DNA of 64,000 nt, taken from NCBI GenBank assembly GCA_036927565.1, contig JAYESD010000011.1, positions 92,417,178 to 92,481,177 of the forward strand. Direction: 5' to 3'. Positions within the stretch are counted from its first letter, which is position 1. Every line of letters begins with the position of its first letter. A model generated the notes under the pieces. It was not told where the DNA came from. It ran no database searches and worked only from the letters and a program-made list of their open reading frames with translations. This document shows, in pieces, positions 20,115 to 30,912 of this stretch. The position numbers and the translations under genes are program-made. The DNA comes from Tuctoria greenei. Its lineage: Eukaryota > Streptophyta > Magnoliopsida > Poales > Poaceae.

Positions 20115-21672
20115 TGAATGTGGCCTAGAGGGGGGGGGTGAAAATGCCTTTTTGAATTTTGTCGGAACCTGCAACACTTAACAACCAGTTCAAAACCAGA
20201 GATATCAGACTAGTCCGATAAAGTGCGGACTAGTCCGGTGTGTACCTACTAGGTTGATTAAGTTTGATCAATTAATTTGATTCTTCGATGTATGCAGCGA
20301 AAATATATAGTCAAATGAAGTCTTGCAAGATTATTGACTAGGGTATATTACAATTCAATCTTATGTTTAATGATTCAACGTAAAGTATGCAATAATGATT
20401 GAAACCCTAGTTGTTGTAATGAATAAGAACGATGAACAACAAGCAAGACACAAGGATTTATCCCGTGGTTCGGCTCCCACAGAGGCAACCTACGTCCATG
20501 TTGAGGAGTTCACAAAAGGACCGGGTCTTCTCCAACCCTACCCTTGTCGTATCGCCACAAAGGCCAATCCTCTTCCACTTATCACAAAGGGGTGAATAAC
20601 CGAATTCAAAGGGGCCTTCTCACTCGTTCAGGGCTCCCTTAGATTACAACACAAAATACCACAAAGAACAAACTCAAAATATTACAATGAAATCACAGGA
20701 GTGTGTTAGAGAATCAAACCAAGAGCTCAATGAGTGTTGAACGTGTCTCTACAATGATCTAGAGTGTATCCTCAAAGGATTGATCTTTGTTGCACTTAAT
20801 TTCGTGCAGAGATGTGTTTTTGGAGGCTCTTGGGAGGTGTGACGGCGCTAGGGTTTGAGAGAGTTTAAAGTTGGGTCGTGCACCTCTATTTATATGGGAT
20901 TTCTAAAAGTGACCGTTAGGGTTTAGAAAGATCTGACTAGTCCGTGGTGGACACTGGACTAGTCCGGTGTGCTGTGTGTAGCAAACCCTAAGTGTCCCGA
21001 AATATCAGATTAGTCGGGCTAGGAGCGGACTTGTACGATATCGCTTCTGGAAATCTTCAGACTAGTCCGATGGACATCAGACTTGTCCGGACAGTGAAAC
21101 CCTAAGTGGTTATGGAGACAAGTCCGCACTTGGAGGACTTGTCTGATTTAGGTCAGAGAGTTTTTCGGACTAGTCCGTGCTAATATCGGACTTGTCCGAT
21201 TTAGATAAGAACGAATATCGAACTAGTTCGGTGGTTATCGGACTTGTCCAATTTTGTATGACTTGTAAAGTGTTTTGATGACTAGTCTGCACTGGGGAGG
21301 ACTAGTCCGATTCTAGTCAGAGAGATATCGTACTAGTCCGACGGATATCAGACTTGTCCGATTTTGTGCAGAGAGGATATTAGACTAGTCCGGTGACATT
21401 CGGACTAGTTCTCTCCTGTGTAACTTTGTGCAATGTGTGTGTTTAATTGTGATTGAGCTCTTGGGGTGTGTTTCCTTAACACACTCCATACACAATGATC
21501 TACTATTCTTCTTCCTTGAGCTCATTTCCACTTTGCTCCTCATTCTCCCTTCTTTTGGCACTTTGCTTATTTTGCTATTAAAACCTGTGCTCATCTCAAC
21601 AAATAGGTTAGGATCTTATTTGCTTGTCATAAATCATCCAAAACAAACAAGGGATTCCTAGATGCACTTTCA
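20115..21672 (-). repeat. 5' LTR of Sirevirus S2 with palindrome array
   Basis: On the minus strand the LTR runs TGAAAGTGCATCTAG... to ...CCACATTCA. A TATAAATAG box at 20886-20894 puts U3 at 20895-21672. U3 carries about fifteen copies of a 12-base palindrome-like motif (CGGACTAGTCCG, CGGACTTGTCCG and variants) from about 20936 to 21420, mostly in closely spaced pairs. Two more copies lie at 20204-20240, downstream of the TATA. Comparable palindromic repeats are, from memory, a feature of Sirevirus LTRs in other grasses. Confidence 0.88.
20886..20894 (-). promoter_or_regulatory. TATA box of Sirevirus S2
   Basis: TATAAATAG on the minus strand, followed by GAGGTGCACGACCC. Its place, about 40 bases from the nearest palindromic motif, defines U3 as the palindrome-rich part of the LTR. 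Confidence 0.65.
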
Positions 21673-22393
21673 GCAACTACATTCAGCTTTGACTTGTTTG
21701 ATGATGAGCTACGAATATCCCTTCACCAGTAGCTACTGGATGCCGAATGATAATGCCGTCTTCAGTTCGAAGATGAGAGCTTCGTACTCCACCATGTTGT
21801 TGGTCGCCTTGAAGTCAAGGTGGATCAACTACATGACCTTTCCCCGGTCAGTGGGAGGAGAAGAATTCCAGCTCCGCCCCTCTGCTTCTGTATGAAGCCA
21901 TCAAAAAAGAGAGTCCAGTGGGGCTCGGTAAAGATTGATACCTTAGGTTCTGGATCCTGAGGGTCAAGAGCTCCCGGACCAGACAAAGATGGGTCCATTC
22001 CGCGACAAAATCAGCTAGCACCTTACTCTTGATGTCATGTTGAGGTTGGAAATCAAGCTTGAATTCTGCCAGTTCTGCCACCCACTTGGCAATGTTTCCC
22101 ATTGAATTGGGATTATGCAAAATAGCAAGTAGTGGGTAAGAAGTTACCACTAAAATCTTGTGGTCTTGGAAGTAGTAGCGTAGCTTCCTTGAGGCAATAA
22201 GCATTGTGTACAGTAGCTTATGCACCGCAATGTACCATGTCTTAGCGTCGTGGAGTACTTCACTCATGAAGTAGACTGGTTTTTGGATAGTTCGAACCCT
22301 CCCAAAGGGGTCCAAACCTTCTTCTTCTTGAGAAAACAGAACTCTCTCGGAGGGGAGAGGTTGATCTACAGGCAACTTGCCTTTAAGATCCAT
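21673..22393 (-). pseudogene. pol: Tat T1 RNase H and start of archaeal-type RNase H
   Basis: The piece at 21848-22393 has VYFMSEVLHDAKTWY, ASRKLRYYFQDHKILVV and AKWVAELAEFKLDF, the degenerate gypsy RNase H/connection. Downstream (to 21673) HLDFKATNNMVEYEAL belongs to the second, archaeal-like RNase H characteristic of the Tat lineage. Stops occur in the second domain. Similarity with T2 (47576-48170) is high. Confidence 0.82.
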
Positions 22394-22823
22394 GCCTAGG
22401 AGCTGCGACCCAGACTCACATTAATGATCTTCTCCTCCAGATAGTTCCAGACCCTCCCGGAGAGGTCTGAGCTTCTCTTTAGAGGAGCTTGGAGAGCCTT
22501 TTTGCAACCAGAACCATTCTGACAACTTCTGTCGTTGCAACAAAGTACAGCAGAAGAGACTCACCAGGCTCCGGAGCTACCATAATCGGCAGCGTAGTAA
22601 GAGACTATTTCAGCTCATAAAAATCCTTCTCTGCTTCTTTGGACCAATGGAAAGGCCCATACTTCCCCAATATCTTAAAGAAGGGAAGTGCTCACTTAGC
22701 CAACCTTGAGATGAACCGGCTGAGAGAGTCTAGACAACCAGTAAGCTTATGGACGTCCTTGACACGCGAAGGAGGCCAAATCGCTTTGATGGCTTTTATC
22801 TTGGCCGGATTTGCTTCAATTCC
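22394..22823 (-). other. Tat T1 RT-RNase H linker region, degenerate
   Basis: This stretch matches the thumb/connection and the linker of T2 (46960-47570) but has no long frame. It holds inverted-repeat-rich motifs such as ACCCTCCC...GGAG (about 22295-22320 and 22450-22480) that parallel those of T2. Confidence 0.6.
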
Positions 22824-23541
22824 TTAGTGGGTAACCAAGTATCCAAGAAGCTTCCTAGAGGAAACCTCAAAGACACACTTGTCAGGGTTGATCTTCGTGC
22901 GCGTTAGGCACAACTTATCAAGGGCGGATTGAAGGTTGTCCAGCAGTGAGTCTTTGTTTTTCACTTTGACAATAATGTCATCGACATAGACTTCCACTAG
23001 GTCCCAAATAAGCTCCCCAAAGGTTTTGTGCATAGTTCGCACAAAGGTGGAGAGAGCATTTTTGAGATCATAAGAAATTGTCGTGTAACAGTATAGAACA
23101 TCTACTATGATAAAAGCAATGTGCTCTTCATCTTCATTAGACATTAGAATTTGATGGAAACCAGAATATGCGTCTAGGAAACAAAGTAGCTCACAACCAG
23201 AGGTAGGATCCACTACCTGATCTATTCTTGGTAGTGGAAAGGGGTCTTTTGGGCATGCCTTATTTAATGTGGTATAATGTGGTGTATTGGATGCACATTC
23301 AAAACTTCCCGCCAGTCTTGGGTACAACGACTAGGTTTGCCAGCCAGTGTGGGTGATGCACCTCCCGAATGAATCCAATGTCAAGCAGCTTCTTGACTTC
23401 TACTCGGATGAAGTTTTTCCACTCAACAGATTGCTTACAGGGCTTTTGTTGTATAGGCCGTGCATCAGGGTAGATCTTCAAATGATGCTCGATCACCTCC
23501 CTAGGAAATTCATACATTTGTGGCTGTTGCCAAGCAAACAC
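22824..23541 (-). pseudogene. pol: Tat T1 reverse transcriptase
   Basis: Starts MFAWQQPQMYEFPREVIEHHLKI, then HHPHWLANLVVVPKTGGK, a frame change near 23300, NKACPKDPFPLPRIDQVVD, the catalytic VEVYVDDIIVKVKN with both Asp, and NPDKCVFEVSSRKLLGYLV. Compared with T2 the palm domain is complete but split by a frameshift that falls where a short duplication (GTGGTATAATGTGGTGTA, 23269 on) is seen. Confidence 0.85.
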
Positions 23542-23718
23542 GTTGACATTTGACCGAAGGAAAGTGACAAGTGTGAGTTCCTATTTGTCACCTAGACCTC
23601 CCGATATATGAGTGGTCTGAGTGGAATTAGAATCGATTTGGATGACTTTGACGGGAACGTCGGTGTCACAGCTTGGTTGCACACGAGGTGCAGATTTCGA
23701 GATGCATTGGCTCGACCT

Positions 23719-24199
23719 CTAAGGTTGTTGAGCAGTCTGCTCCTTGCTGGTTTCAACTTCTTGCGCTACTGCGAGCGCATGAAGCTTCTCCAACGCTGTA
23801 ACTCCAGCAGCGCGGTCCCCTCGGATCCGGAGGACGTCTGACGGAGTTGGTATCTTCAACATTGGATAGCCATAGTGGGCTACTGTCATGAACCTGTAAA
23901 GGGCTGGCCTACCAAGGATGGCATTGAAGGGAAGGTTGATGTGTGCTACATCAAAAATCAGCTTCTTCGATCGATAGTTCTCCGGAGTTCCGAAGGTAAC
24001 TGGCAGAGATACTGATCCAAGTGGTATGATAGCTCCCAGACCCCACTCCGAAGAATGGACACGAGGGCCTACGGTCCGAGAGGTTGAGCTGAAGCTGCAC
24101 GAAGGCGGTGAAGTTGACGAGGTTGAGTGCCACCCCACCATCAACCAAGACGTGGAAGAGCTGGACATTGTTGATAGTCGGAGAAATTATCAAAGGCAA
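23719..24199 (-). pseudogene. pol: Tat T1 aspartic protease
   Basis: INNVQLFHVLVDGGVALNLV carries the Tat-type protease motif (Asp-Gly-Gly), followed by PLGSVSLPVTFGTPENYR, FDVAHINLPFNAILGRPALYRFM and HYGYPMLKIPTP. T2 has the matching region at 45640-46220. The frame shifts near 23960-24160. Confidence 0.82.
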
Positions 24200-24895
24200 T
24201 TAACCAGCTCCGACCATGTTCTTCGGACAGTCAGAAGAATTGAAAGTGATAGGAGTGTTCATCCACATCCAATGAAGCTCTTCCTTAGAAGTAGGAGCAA
24301 CACCCATAATCTCCCTACGTAAAGTCTTAACTACGCGTCGAGAGGTAATGTCCCAGGACCCTCCATACATCATATGGAGAGTCTTCCGGTGTTCGTTGTC
24401 AGATTTGGTGTCGAAGTCGTCGACGGTGTTATAGACTACCTTTAACGCCTTCTTGGCATCTTGGAAGCCTAGCTCCTGATCAGACGAAGCTTCGACAACC
24501 TTCTGTTTGCCTTCCCACTGGCGGAAAGGTGCATCATCTTGACGCTTGCTCTAGCGTTCAGTGAGCTTTTGGACCTCGTGGCAGTCTTCAAGATTATGGC
24601 CCGTGGATTTGTGGATCAAGCACCACATCTTGTCATCATCTTTGGACGATGGTCGAGCTCGCTTGTCAGGGTGTGGCCCCCGACCACTAGGTGCTGCTGT
24701 TGCTGCAACAGTAGGTGCTCCGACAAGGGACTTGTTCTGCGACTTGACTTCTTGTTTTTCTTTTTGCCACTACCTTGGAAGGTAGTAGCTCTGGCTGATA
24801 CTTGGCCTCCGCGGTTGTTTTGGAGTGCATCTCCCGGCCCTCAACAGCCCTGGCACATTTATGAGCCATGCTGAAGAGTTCCATGATGCTTCCCT
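24200..24895 (-). pseudogene. gag: Tat T1 gag, C-terminal part
   Basis: KMWCLIHKSTGHNLEDCHEVQ (about 24560-24625) is the Cys/His motif of Tat gag and matches WCPIHKMDSHSLEDC in T2. Upstream FSMAHKCARAVEGRE is gag capsid sequence. No long open frame remains. The gag ends at about 24895, where LTR-like sequence begins. Confidence 0.7.
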
Positions 24896-25116
24896 CGATA
24901 CTACTTAGAAGTAGTCCACGTAAGTTCGTATTTAGGCAGGGCGCTAAACAAGAACCAAGAGCAAGGTTACACAAGAATTTTACGTGGTTCGGGCCGCCTG
25001 AGCGTAATACCCTACTCCACGGGATTCGTGTTGTTTGTATGGGGATGTGTAAGCCTGAGCTTAGTGGTGTATGAGCGCCGTTGAGATCAGATTAGTTTCT
25101 ATCATGCAGTGCAACC

Positions 25117-25124
25117 CTTTTATA
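25117..25124 (-). promoter_or_regulatory. TATA box in LTR-like sequence
   Basis: TATAAAAG on the minus strand, well matched to plant TATA consensus. The G-box array lies about 280-570 bases upstream in this orientation. Confidence 0.55.
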
Positions 25125-25403
25125 TGCCAAGGACTGGCTGTTACAGAGCGCCAGGGCCCGACAGGTGTCCCCGACCGTATTAACCACCCTATACACGATC
25201 TACAAGCAAAATGTTGGTTAATAGCATGTTAACATGCCTTGATGACAGCATTACCTGTCTTGATCGCCTCCTGATCGTGCATCATTAGCACAGAGTTAAA
25301 GACATGTTAATTAGGTCTTGCAACGGCAGTTTTATTGCCCTTAAATGACAGCGCCATTGAAGATCCCGAAGCCCTTCTGCTGTAGACGTAGATCCGGACA
25401 CCT

Positions 25404-25690
25404 GACACGTGTCAACACCAGAGCTTCCATTAGCGGGGAGGTAGGTCCACTGTTATAGGACATGTGGCAGCACTAGAGCTTCCCTCAACGTGGAGGCAGG
25501 TCCGACACTATGGACACGTGGCAGCACTGGAGCCACCCTATGGAGGGAGGCAGGTCCAGCACTACAGGACACGTGGCAGCACTGGAACCACCCTAAGGAG
25601 GGAGGCGGGTCCGGCACTGCGGGACACGTGGTAGCACTAGAGCCACCCTAAAGAGGGAGGCATGTCCAGCATTGCGGGACACGTGTTGCC
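25404..25690. repeat. 54-55-bp tandem repeat, each unit with a G-box
   Basis: CACGTG cores occur at 25406, 25515, 25570, 25625 and 25680, and a CATGTG variant at 25461, giving spacing of 55, 54, 55, 55, 55. Units read GGACACGTGGCAGCACTGG..., then ACC(A)CCCTA, GGGAGGCAGGTCC. Most cores extend to CACGTGGCA, an ABRE/G-box type site. Confidence 0.9.
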
Positions 25691-25860
25691 TCCGGAAGTC
25701 CACAACACTGGAAGGTGGAACTCAGCACATCTTCTTCTGGTACAAAGGGATAACCGGTATCCAGGGTATCGACACAAACATAGGGGGTGAAATAGATGGT
25801 ATTGCAAAGGCGAGAGAGTAGAATACTAGTTTCATAGTTTGGAGGGTTAATAGTCATTTT

Positions 25861-26262
25861 ACAATATGTTAAATGGTTAAATATACTTATTCTTTAGCAA
25901 AACCATTTATCAAAACTATCTACGGGGTTATTTAAATGTTTTTTTAATGCTTTGAGGTGTAGAAAACCAATTTTATAGTTTAGATAGTTAACTAGTCAAC
26001 TGGTAATACATTGGGGGTTAAATAGACTTATTCTCCAACAAAGAATGAAGTGAATTCATTTGTTCCCTACACTAAAATTGGCAATTTTCTGTAAAATCAA
26101 TGTTTTCAACCCTTTGTAATAGTAACATGATATATAATGGCATTTTATTCTCCAAAAGACGAAAACACCATTAAAGACAATTTTTTTTGAACTTGCATAG
26201 AGGCATTATCCTCAGAAAACATAATTGGATTAAAAGAAATTAGCACAGTAGTGCAAATGAAA
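25861..26262. other. AT-rich noncoding stretch
   Basis: I see no gene or recognisable element here. Confidence 0.5.
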
Positions 26263-26934
26263 GGCGGAATACTCAATTTCATCCTTAAATATTCATCCAA
26301 AGCTCGGTTTAATCCTTGAATTTTCAAATAAGTTAATTTAGTCCATAAACTTCAGACAACTGGTTTATTGCATTCCCTAGTCTGAGTTGGTCATCCATAT
26401 TGACATGCCACATCATCTACTCTCATCTCACTTAGAAAAAGATAATGAATTTTTATCATCTTAAAGAGGTAACTAGTTGATTTACCTTAAGCATGTTTAG
26501 ACACGCAAATGGGAGTACACTTGTATTCGATTTTTTAAAAAAAAACTATCAAGTGATATATCCTATATCATATTACACATGTAAGAAACCTTGTCAAAAA
26601 TTGCATTCTTGAAGGTACGTCAAGAAACATCAATAACTTATAAGTATCGATAATCATGTATCATTATTATTGAGGAATCATGTGCTACTTGATTAGCAAT
26701 CCACCAACTAAAAACTAACAATTTTAAGACTTTGCAAATACGTAATAAGTTGTAAAATCTGGAAATAACATGACATAAAAGCTGGTGTGGCATGACAATG
26801 TGGATGTCCAACTAAGATAGAAACGGAAATGGATTGAAATCTAAAATTTAGGGACTAAATAGACCCTTTTGGAAGTTGAAGGGCAAAATTGAACTTCGGG
26901 TTATAATTTAAGGATGAATTTGTCTACTATGGCC
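26263..26934. mobile_element. non-autonomous DNA transposon with long terminal inverted repeats (Mutator-like)
   Basis: The ends start GGC and form imperfect inverted repeats of about 150 bases. TTTCATCCTTAAAT, TTAATTTAGTCC, GTTGG(T/A)CATCCA and TGACATGCCACA near the left end each recur, inverted, near the right end. An 8-base direct repeat AAATGAAA flanks it exactly (26255-26262 and 26935-26942). Size 672 bases, long TIRs and an 8-base duplication fit a small Mutator-like element; hAT is the alternative. No coding capacity. Confidence 0.75.
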
Positions 26935-26942
26935 AAATGAAA

Positions 26943-28261
26943 CAATTCAACATATTTTCTTTTATGTAATTTTACAAAGATAATATGAAGAATTTTCAAA
27001 TAAATTTTGGGTTGGATCCAGCTACTAGTGTTGCAAGTATTTGTGGAACGTGGTTAACCATATTCTAGTAGGGGCTTTGGGCCATCTGTAGGTTCATTTG
27101 GCTATCTAACGGGAAACAAGTAATTTTGTACAACAAATAAATTTCTTACTCAATGTAGTTCATTTTCAGGGTACTTAAGTCTAGTCCTTGTTTCAGAAGG
27201 AGAAGTGGGAAACACTGCTTGCCACATGAAACCGAATACAGACAATGACTAAACATGTTTTCTCTTATAATGGAAGACATTTTAGCAATAGATTATATTA
27301 CAAATGAACAAGTACTACTTGCTAAATCACCTCTCTAGTGTTGATTGCCTAAAGTTGCAAACACGAGACCGGAATCAGCATCTCATGTTCGCCCTCGTCG
27401 CACGGTCATACCTCCCTCAACTATGAAGATGATCATAAGAGAGATGCAGTCCAATAGATAAATGCATGAGCGATGACATGATCCACAAGTGTGCATTGCC
27501 GGATCTCTAGGTGAAAATCTAGTCCCATTATGGATTGATGTTTGTGGCATCTTTGGCATCACATACTCCATGCAGAAGATCTTCGGTGAAGGTATTTTGC
27601 ATTTGTTCTTTGGTTGTAACGACCCTCTGTATGGTTGTCGGGCTCCTTGCATCTTGTTTTTTCAGTGAATTTGTTGCGTTGATCTTCATGTTAAGTTGGA
27701 GTTTGCGGAATATAGTTCGTCTCGTCTCCTCCATCAATGGCGGATTAGGTTGACATCATTATTTGTCATTTCTCTACCAAGCCTGTGACTATGAAGGTCT
27801 GATTCAATTGACCAATTGTTAGTTTCACACACGACAGGTTTCTGGATACTTTGGTGACCTTTATGTGATGTTGAATTTGTATCAAGCACTTATAGAGATG
27901 GCAGAATAATTCACTCTAAGATAGGTGCAGATGACATCTAGTACAAATATTAATGTACAAAATTTATATATTTTTCCTTTTTTGGTTTATGTAACAAACG
28001 AGACGTAGCATGTCAATTGTTCGCAGCACATATGCTGGAATGTAATTCCATTTTCTAAAAAAAATCTAAAAAACGGCGGTCTTATGTTGTGGTGAAGATA
28101 GCATGGGCTCATGGTACATTGGCATGGCAAAAGGTTCTTTTTTAGATAACGGAAAAAATACCAACCTACCCCTCTGACGAGGTTGTTGCCGATTATTACA
28201 AACTTCCTCAATGACTGAGGCACGTATCAAACAAATAAAGAGTACAAGTAAAATAAAGGAG
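26943..28261. other. unannotated AT-rich intergenic DNA
   Basis: Only short open frames without recognisable domains are present. I see no TIRs, LTR ends or RNA gene. Confidence 0.5.
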
Positions 28262-28263
28262 TA

Positions 28264-28343
28264 CTTCCTCTATCCCTAAAAGAATGTTGTTTTTTGAACT
28301 AAATTTAGTGTTAAAAATGACATCTTTTTAGGGATGGAGGCAG
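28264..28343. mobile_element. Stowaway MITE (about 80 bp)
   Basis: CTTCCTCTATCCCTAAAAG... and its inverted partner ...CTTTTTAGGGATGGAGGCAG form the ends, flanked by TA on both sides (28262-28263 and 28344-28345). This matches the Stowaway consensus CTCCCTCCGTCCC with TA duplication. It is unusually short and forms almost one hairpin. Confidence 0.88.
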
Positions 28344-28499
28344 TACATCAATTTTCCACTCCTATAAATTCATTAATCTATTGCAGAAGCACCATCCGTA
28401 TGTCGTGAAGACGCACATGCATGTAGTCTCCAATGCCAGACACGCCCCCCGCATGAGAGAGGTGCGCTCCTCACTTTTCAGCAACAGCGCCCGTGTCCA

Positions 28500-30912
28500 A
28501 CACTAATGAGTACTTCTGAAAAGAATCTGCATGTAATTTTTCAACAAAGCATTATCAAAAATTATCGTTCCTAGTGATCCAGATTGACCACAATATTGCC
28601 GCTGTCCCTGTTAGAACCATTTTGTTTATATCTTTGTGAAACGTGGATAGCCAATCAGTAAACAAGTGTGACAAAGATTGAGGTGTTACCTCCCCAAAGT
28701 CACAGCAACAATTCTCACAATATACTTGGCATAATGACAGTTAAAGAAGAGATGTTGAATTGATTCAGGGCTCATACAAAATGCACATTTTTATCACCTT
28801 GCCAGTTTCCTTTCGCTAGACTCTTTTGTGAGTACCACCCCTCTACTTAAATACCACAAGAATGTTTTTTATTTTCAAAGAAAGTTTAGAATTCCATAAC
28901 ACTTTAATTTGCCTCACATTGCCATTGGATATCATGAAGTCATACATCGACTGTACAGAAAAAAATCCACTTTGATGTAAACTCAATTTAAATGTATCTT
29001 ATTCATAGTTTAGATTATTTTGAGCTATTGTTGCCACCAGATTATTCCATTTGCGAAAGTTATTATTTATCAAACCACACCTAAATGAAATATTTAGCGA
29101 TATCGTGCTAAAGACTTCAGCAACAAGGTGGCATTTTTTCGTCACACAATATTATACATGGGTGCATATTTATCTTTAAATATCATGTTCCCCATCTATT
29201 TATCCTCCCGAAATCTCGTATTTTTCCATTGTTTATCTTTAACTTTCCCAACTGTAGAAACATTTCCTTAACTTTCATCAAGCTGTTCCAGAAATGTGAA
29301 CCATCATGTTTTGTTGTAACTTGTCGAACATTGTATCTTGTTAAATATTTGTTCCTTAATATTCTCTGCCTATTCCATCTTCATTAACAAGTTTAAATAA
29401 CCATTTTTTGATAGGCACTGATTATGGACATCGATATTCTTTATTTCTAGCCCTCCTTGGTCCTTTGGTTGACACACTATATCTCATTTAGCTAGGCTAT
29501 ATTTCTTTCTCTCATTGTCTGCCTGCCAAAAGAATCTTGACCTCTAGTAGTCTAGCTTTTCTAGGACACCTCTAGGTATCTCAAAAATGATATCATATAC
29601 ATCGTTAGACTTGTTAGAATAAAATTAATCAACACTCGTCATCCTCCAACAGAAAGGTGTTTACCCTTCCAACTACTCAGTTTCTTTTCCATTCCATTCT
29701 CCATTTCTTGCCAGTCATCTGTTCTCTGGTTTTCTGAAATGCATTCTAATTTGCAAGTATTTTTGTGGATGGTTACCCAGCTAACGCCCAAAAAGCTGAG
29801 AATACTGGTTCTCATTCACCTGGGCTTCTCCAAAACAATATACCTCACTCTTATGAAAGTTAATTTTTAGGCCTGACATATGTTCAAATGTGCATATAGT
29901 AATTTCATTTACTTTGCCTTTTCCATATTATTATCTACAAAGATTATTGTATCATTAAATCACTGGAGTATAGATAAGCCATTTTCTACCAAGTGTGGTA
30001 TGACCCCCGTAATCATTCCTCTCTCCTTTGCACGATTAATTAGTATGGCTAACATATCGACTACTACATTAAACAATATCAGAGGTACCCTGTATGAGCC
30101 CTTTCCCGACTTTAATTTTTTTTTGGCTGAGTTGATCATTTACTTTAATATTTACATGCCCTCTTTGAGTGAACTTTTCTATCCATGTGCACCAATTATC
30201 TGAAAGTCCTTTCATCTTTAGCGTTTGTCTCATAAACGACCACTTAATGTTGTCATATGCTTTTTCAAAATCAACTTTCTGCAGAACCCCATTCTTCTTT
30301 TTCCTCTATAATTCATGGATGGTCTTGTGTAATATAACCACACCCTCCAATATGTTTCGCCCTGGCAGGAATGTTGTTTGAGTGGGGCTTATTACTTTCG
30401 AAGCAATGTTCATTATTCTGTTTGTGGTCACTTTAGTAAAGATTTTGAAACTTACATTCAGCAAACGGATCAGTGTATACTGCTGGATAGTGATAGCATC
30501 AACACTTTATGCAACAAAATTATTGTACCAAAATTTAATGATGTAACTGTAATTTCCCCTCATGGAATTCATGAACACAGGCATGAGGTCATCATTTGTA
30601 AGATCCCAAAATTTCTGATAAAACTTCGTAGGAAAACCGTCAGGCGCAGGTGATTTGTTATGCTCCATCTAAAATATTGCTTTTTTAACTTCTTCATAGG
30701 TGAACTGTGCTGTCAAAAGTTCATTTTCTGCATTTGTGACCTAAGGTATGTCCTCAATGCAATTCTCATCCAAGTGGAAGGGATTTTACACCGATTGACC
30801 AAATAAGTTCTTATAGTATTTTGTTATACATCGCATTACCTCCGACTCCTCATTCATAACCCGAACACCTTCCTGAATTTGATATATTCAGTTTTCCTAT
30901 ACTTCCCATTTG
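28500..30912 (-). mobile_element. L1-type LINE, C-terminal two-thirds, degenerate
   Basis: Minus-strand fragments match a plant L1 ORF2. At 30240-30300 there is VDFEKAYDNIKWSF, the RT palm. At 28680-28800 there is FCMSPESIQHLFFNCHYAK, the zinc-binding zf-RVT motif. At 28560-28670 there is GTAAILWSIWITRND, the C-terminal end. No frame longer than about 100 codons survives. The reading NTKYFHLVANGKYRK crosses 30907 into 42897, showing that the Tekay element was inserted into this LINE. Confidence 0.85.
30908..30912. repeat. target site duplication of the Tekay element, left copy
   Basis: ATTTG, repeated exactly at 42892-42896 at the other end of the element. Confidence 0.95.

Larger units (their letters stand above)
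14456..21672 (-). mobile_element. Sirevirus S2, lacking its 3' LTR
   Basis: From right to left: LTR (20115-21672), primer site, gag, protease, integrase, RT, RNase H. The 3' LTR and 3' noncoding region are absent: the pol stop at 14470 is only about 15 bases from S1 integrase sequence. The 5' LTR is joined at 21672 to Tat element T1, in the RNase H region, and GCAAC (21673-21677) is the expected target duplication half. Deletion or recombination has removed the left end. Confidence 0.85.
21673..24895 (-). mobile_element. Tat-lineage Ty3/gypsy element T1, partial
   Basis: Minus-strand order from right: gag C-terminus, protease, RT, RNase H, second RNase H. It is the same family as T2 at 45161-53545 but in opposite orientation. 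The left end is cut by Sirevirus S2 within the second RNase H, at the equivalent of KGECSC in T2. The right end stops inside gag at about 24895. Integrase and antisense ORF are absent. Confidence 0.85.
24896..25860 (-). repeat. LTR-like sequence with TATA box and G-box minisatellite
   Basis: This is noncoding DNA between Tat T1 gag and AT-rich DNA. It contains ACGTGGTTCGGGCCGCC (about 24980), typical of some grass gypsy LTRs, a CATATAAAAGGG box on the minus strand (25117-25125) and, upstream of it in that orientation, six 54-55-base tandem units. I could not find clear TG...CA ends or a target duplication, so it may be a truncated LTR of a Tat or another element. Confidence 0.5.

Noticed and set aside
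25404..25690. CRISPR-like regular spacing of repeats
   Set aside because: Units are contiguous tandem copies without unique spacers, in a plant LTR-like region; a minisatellite.
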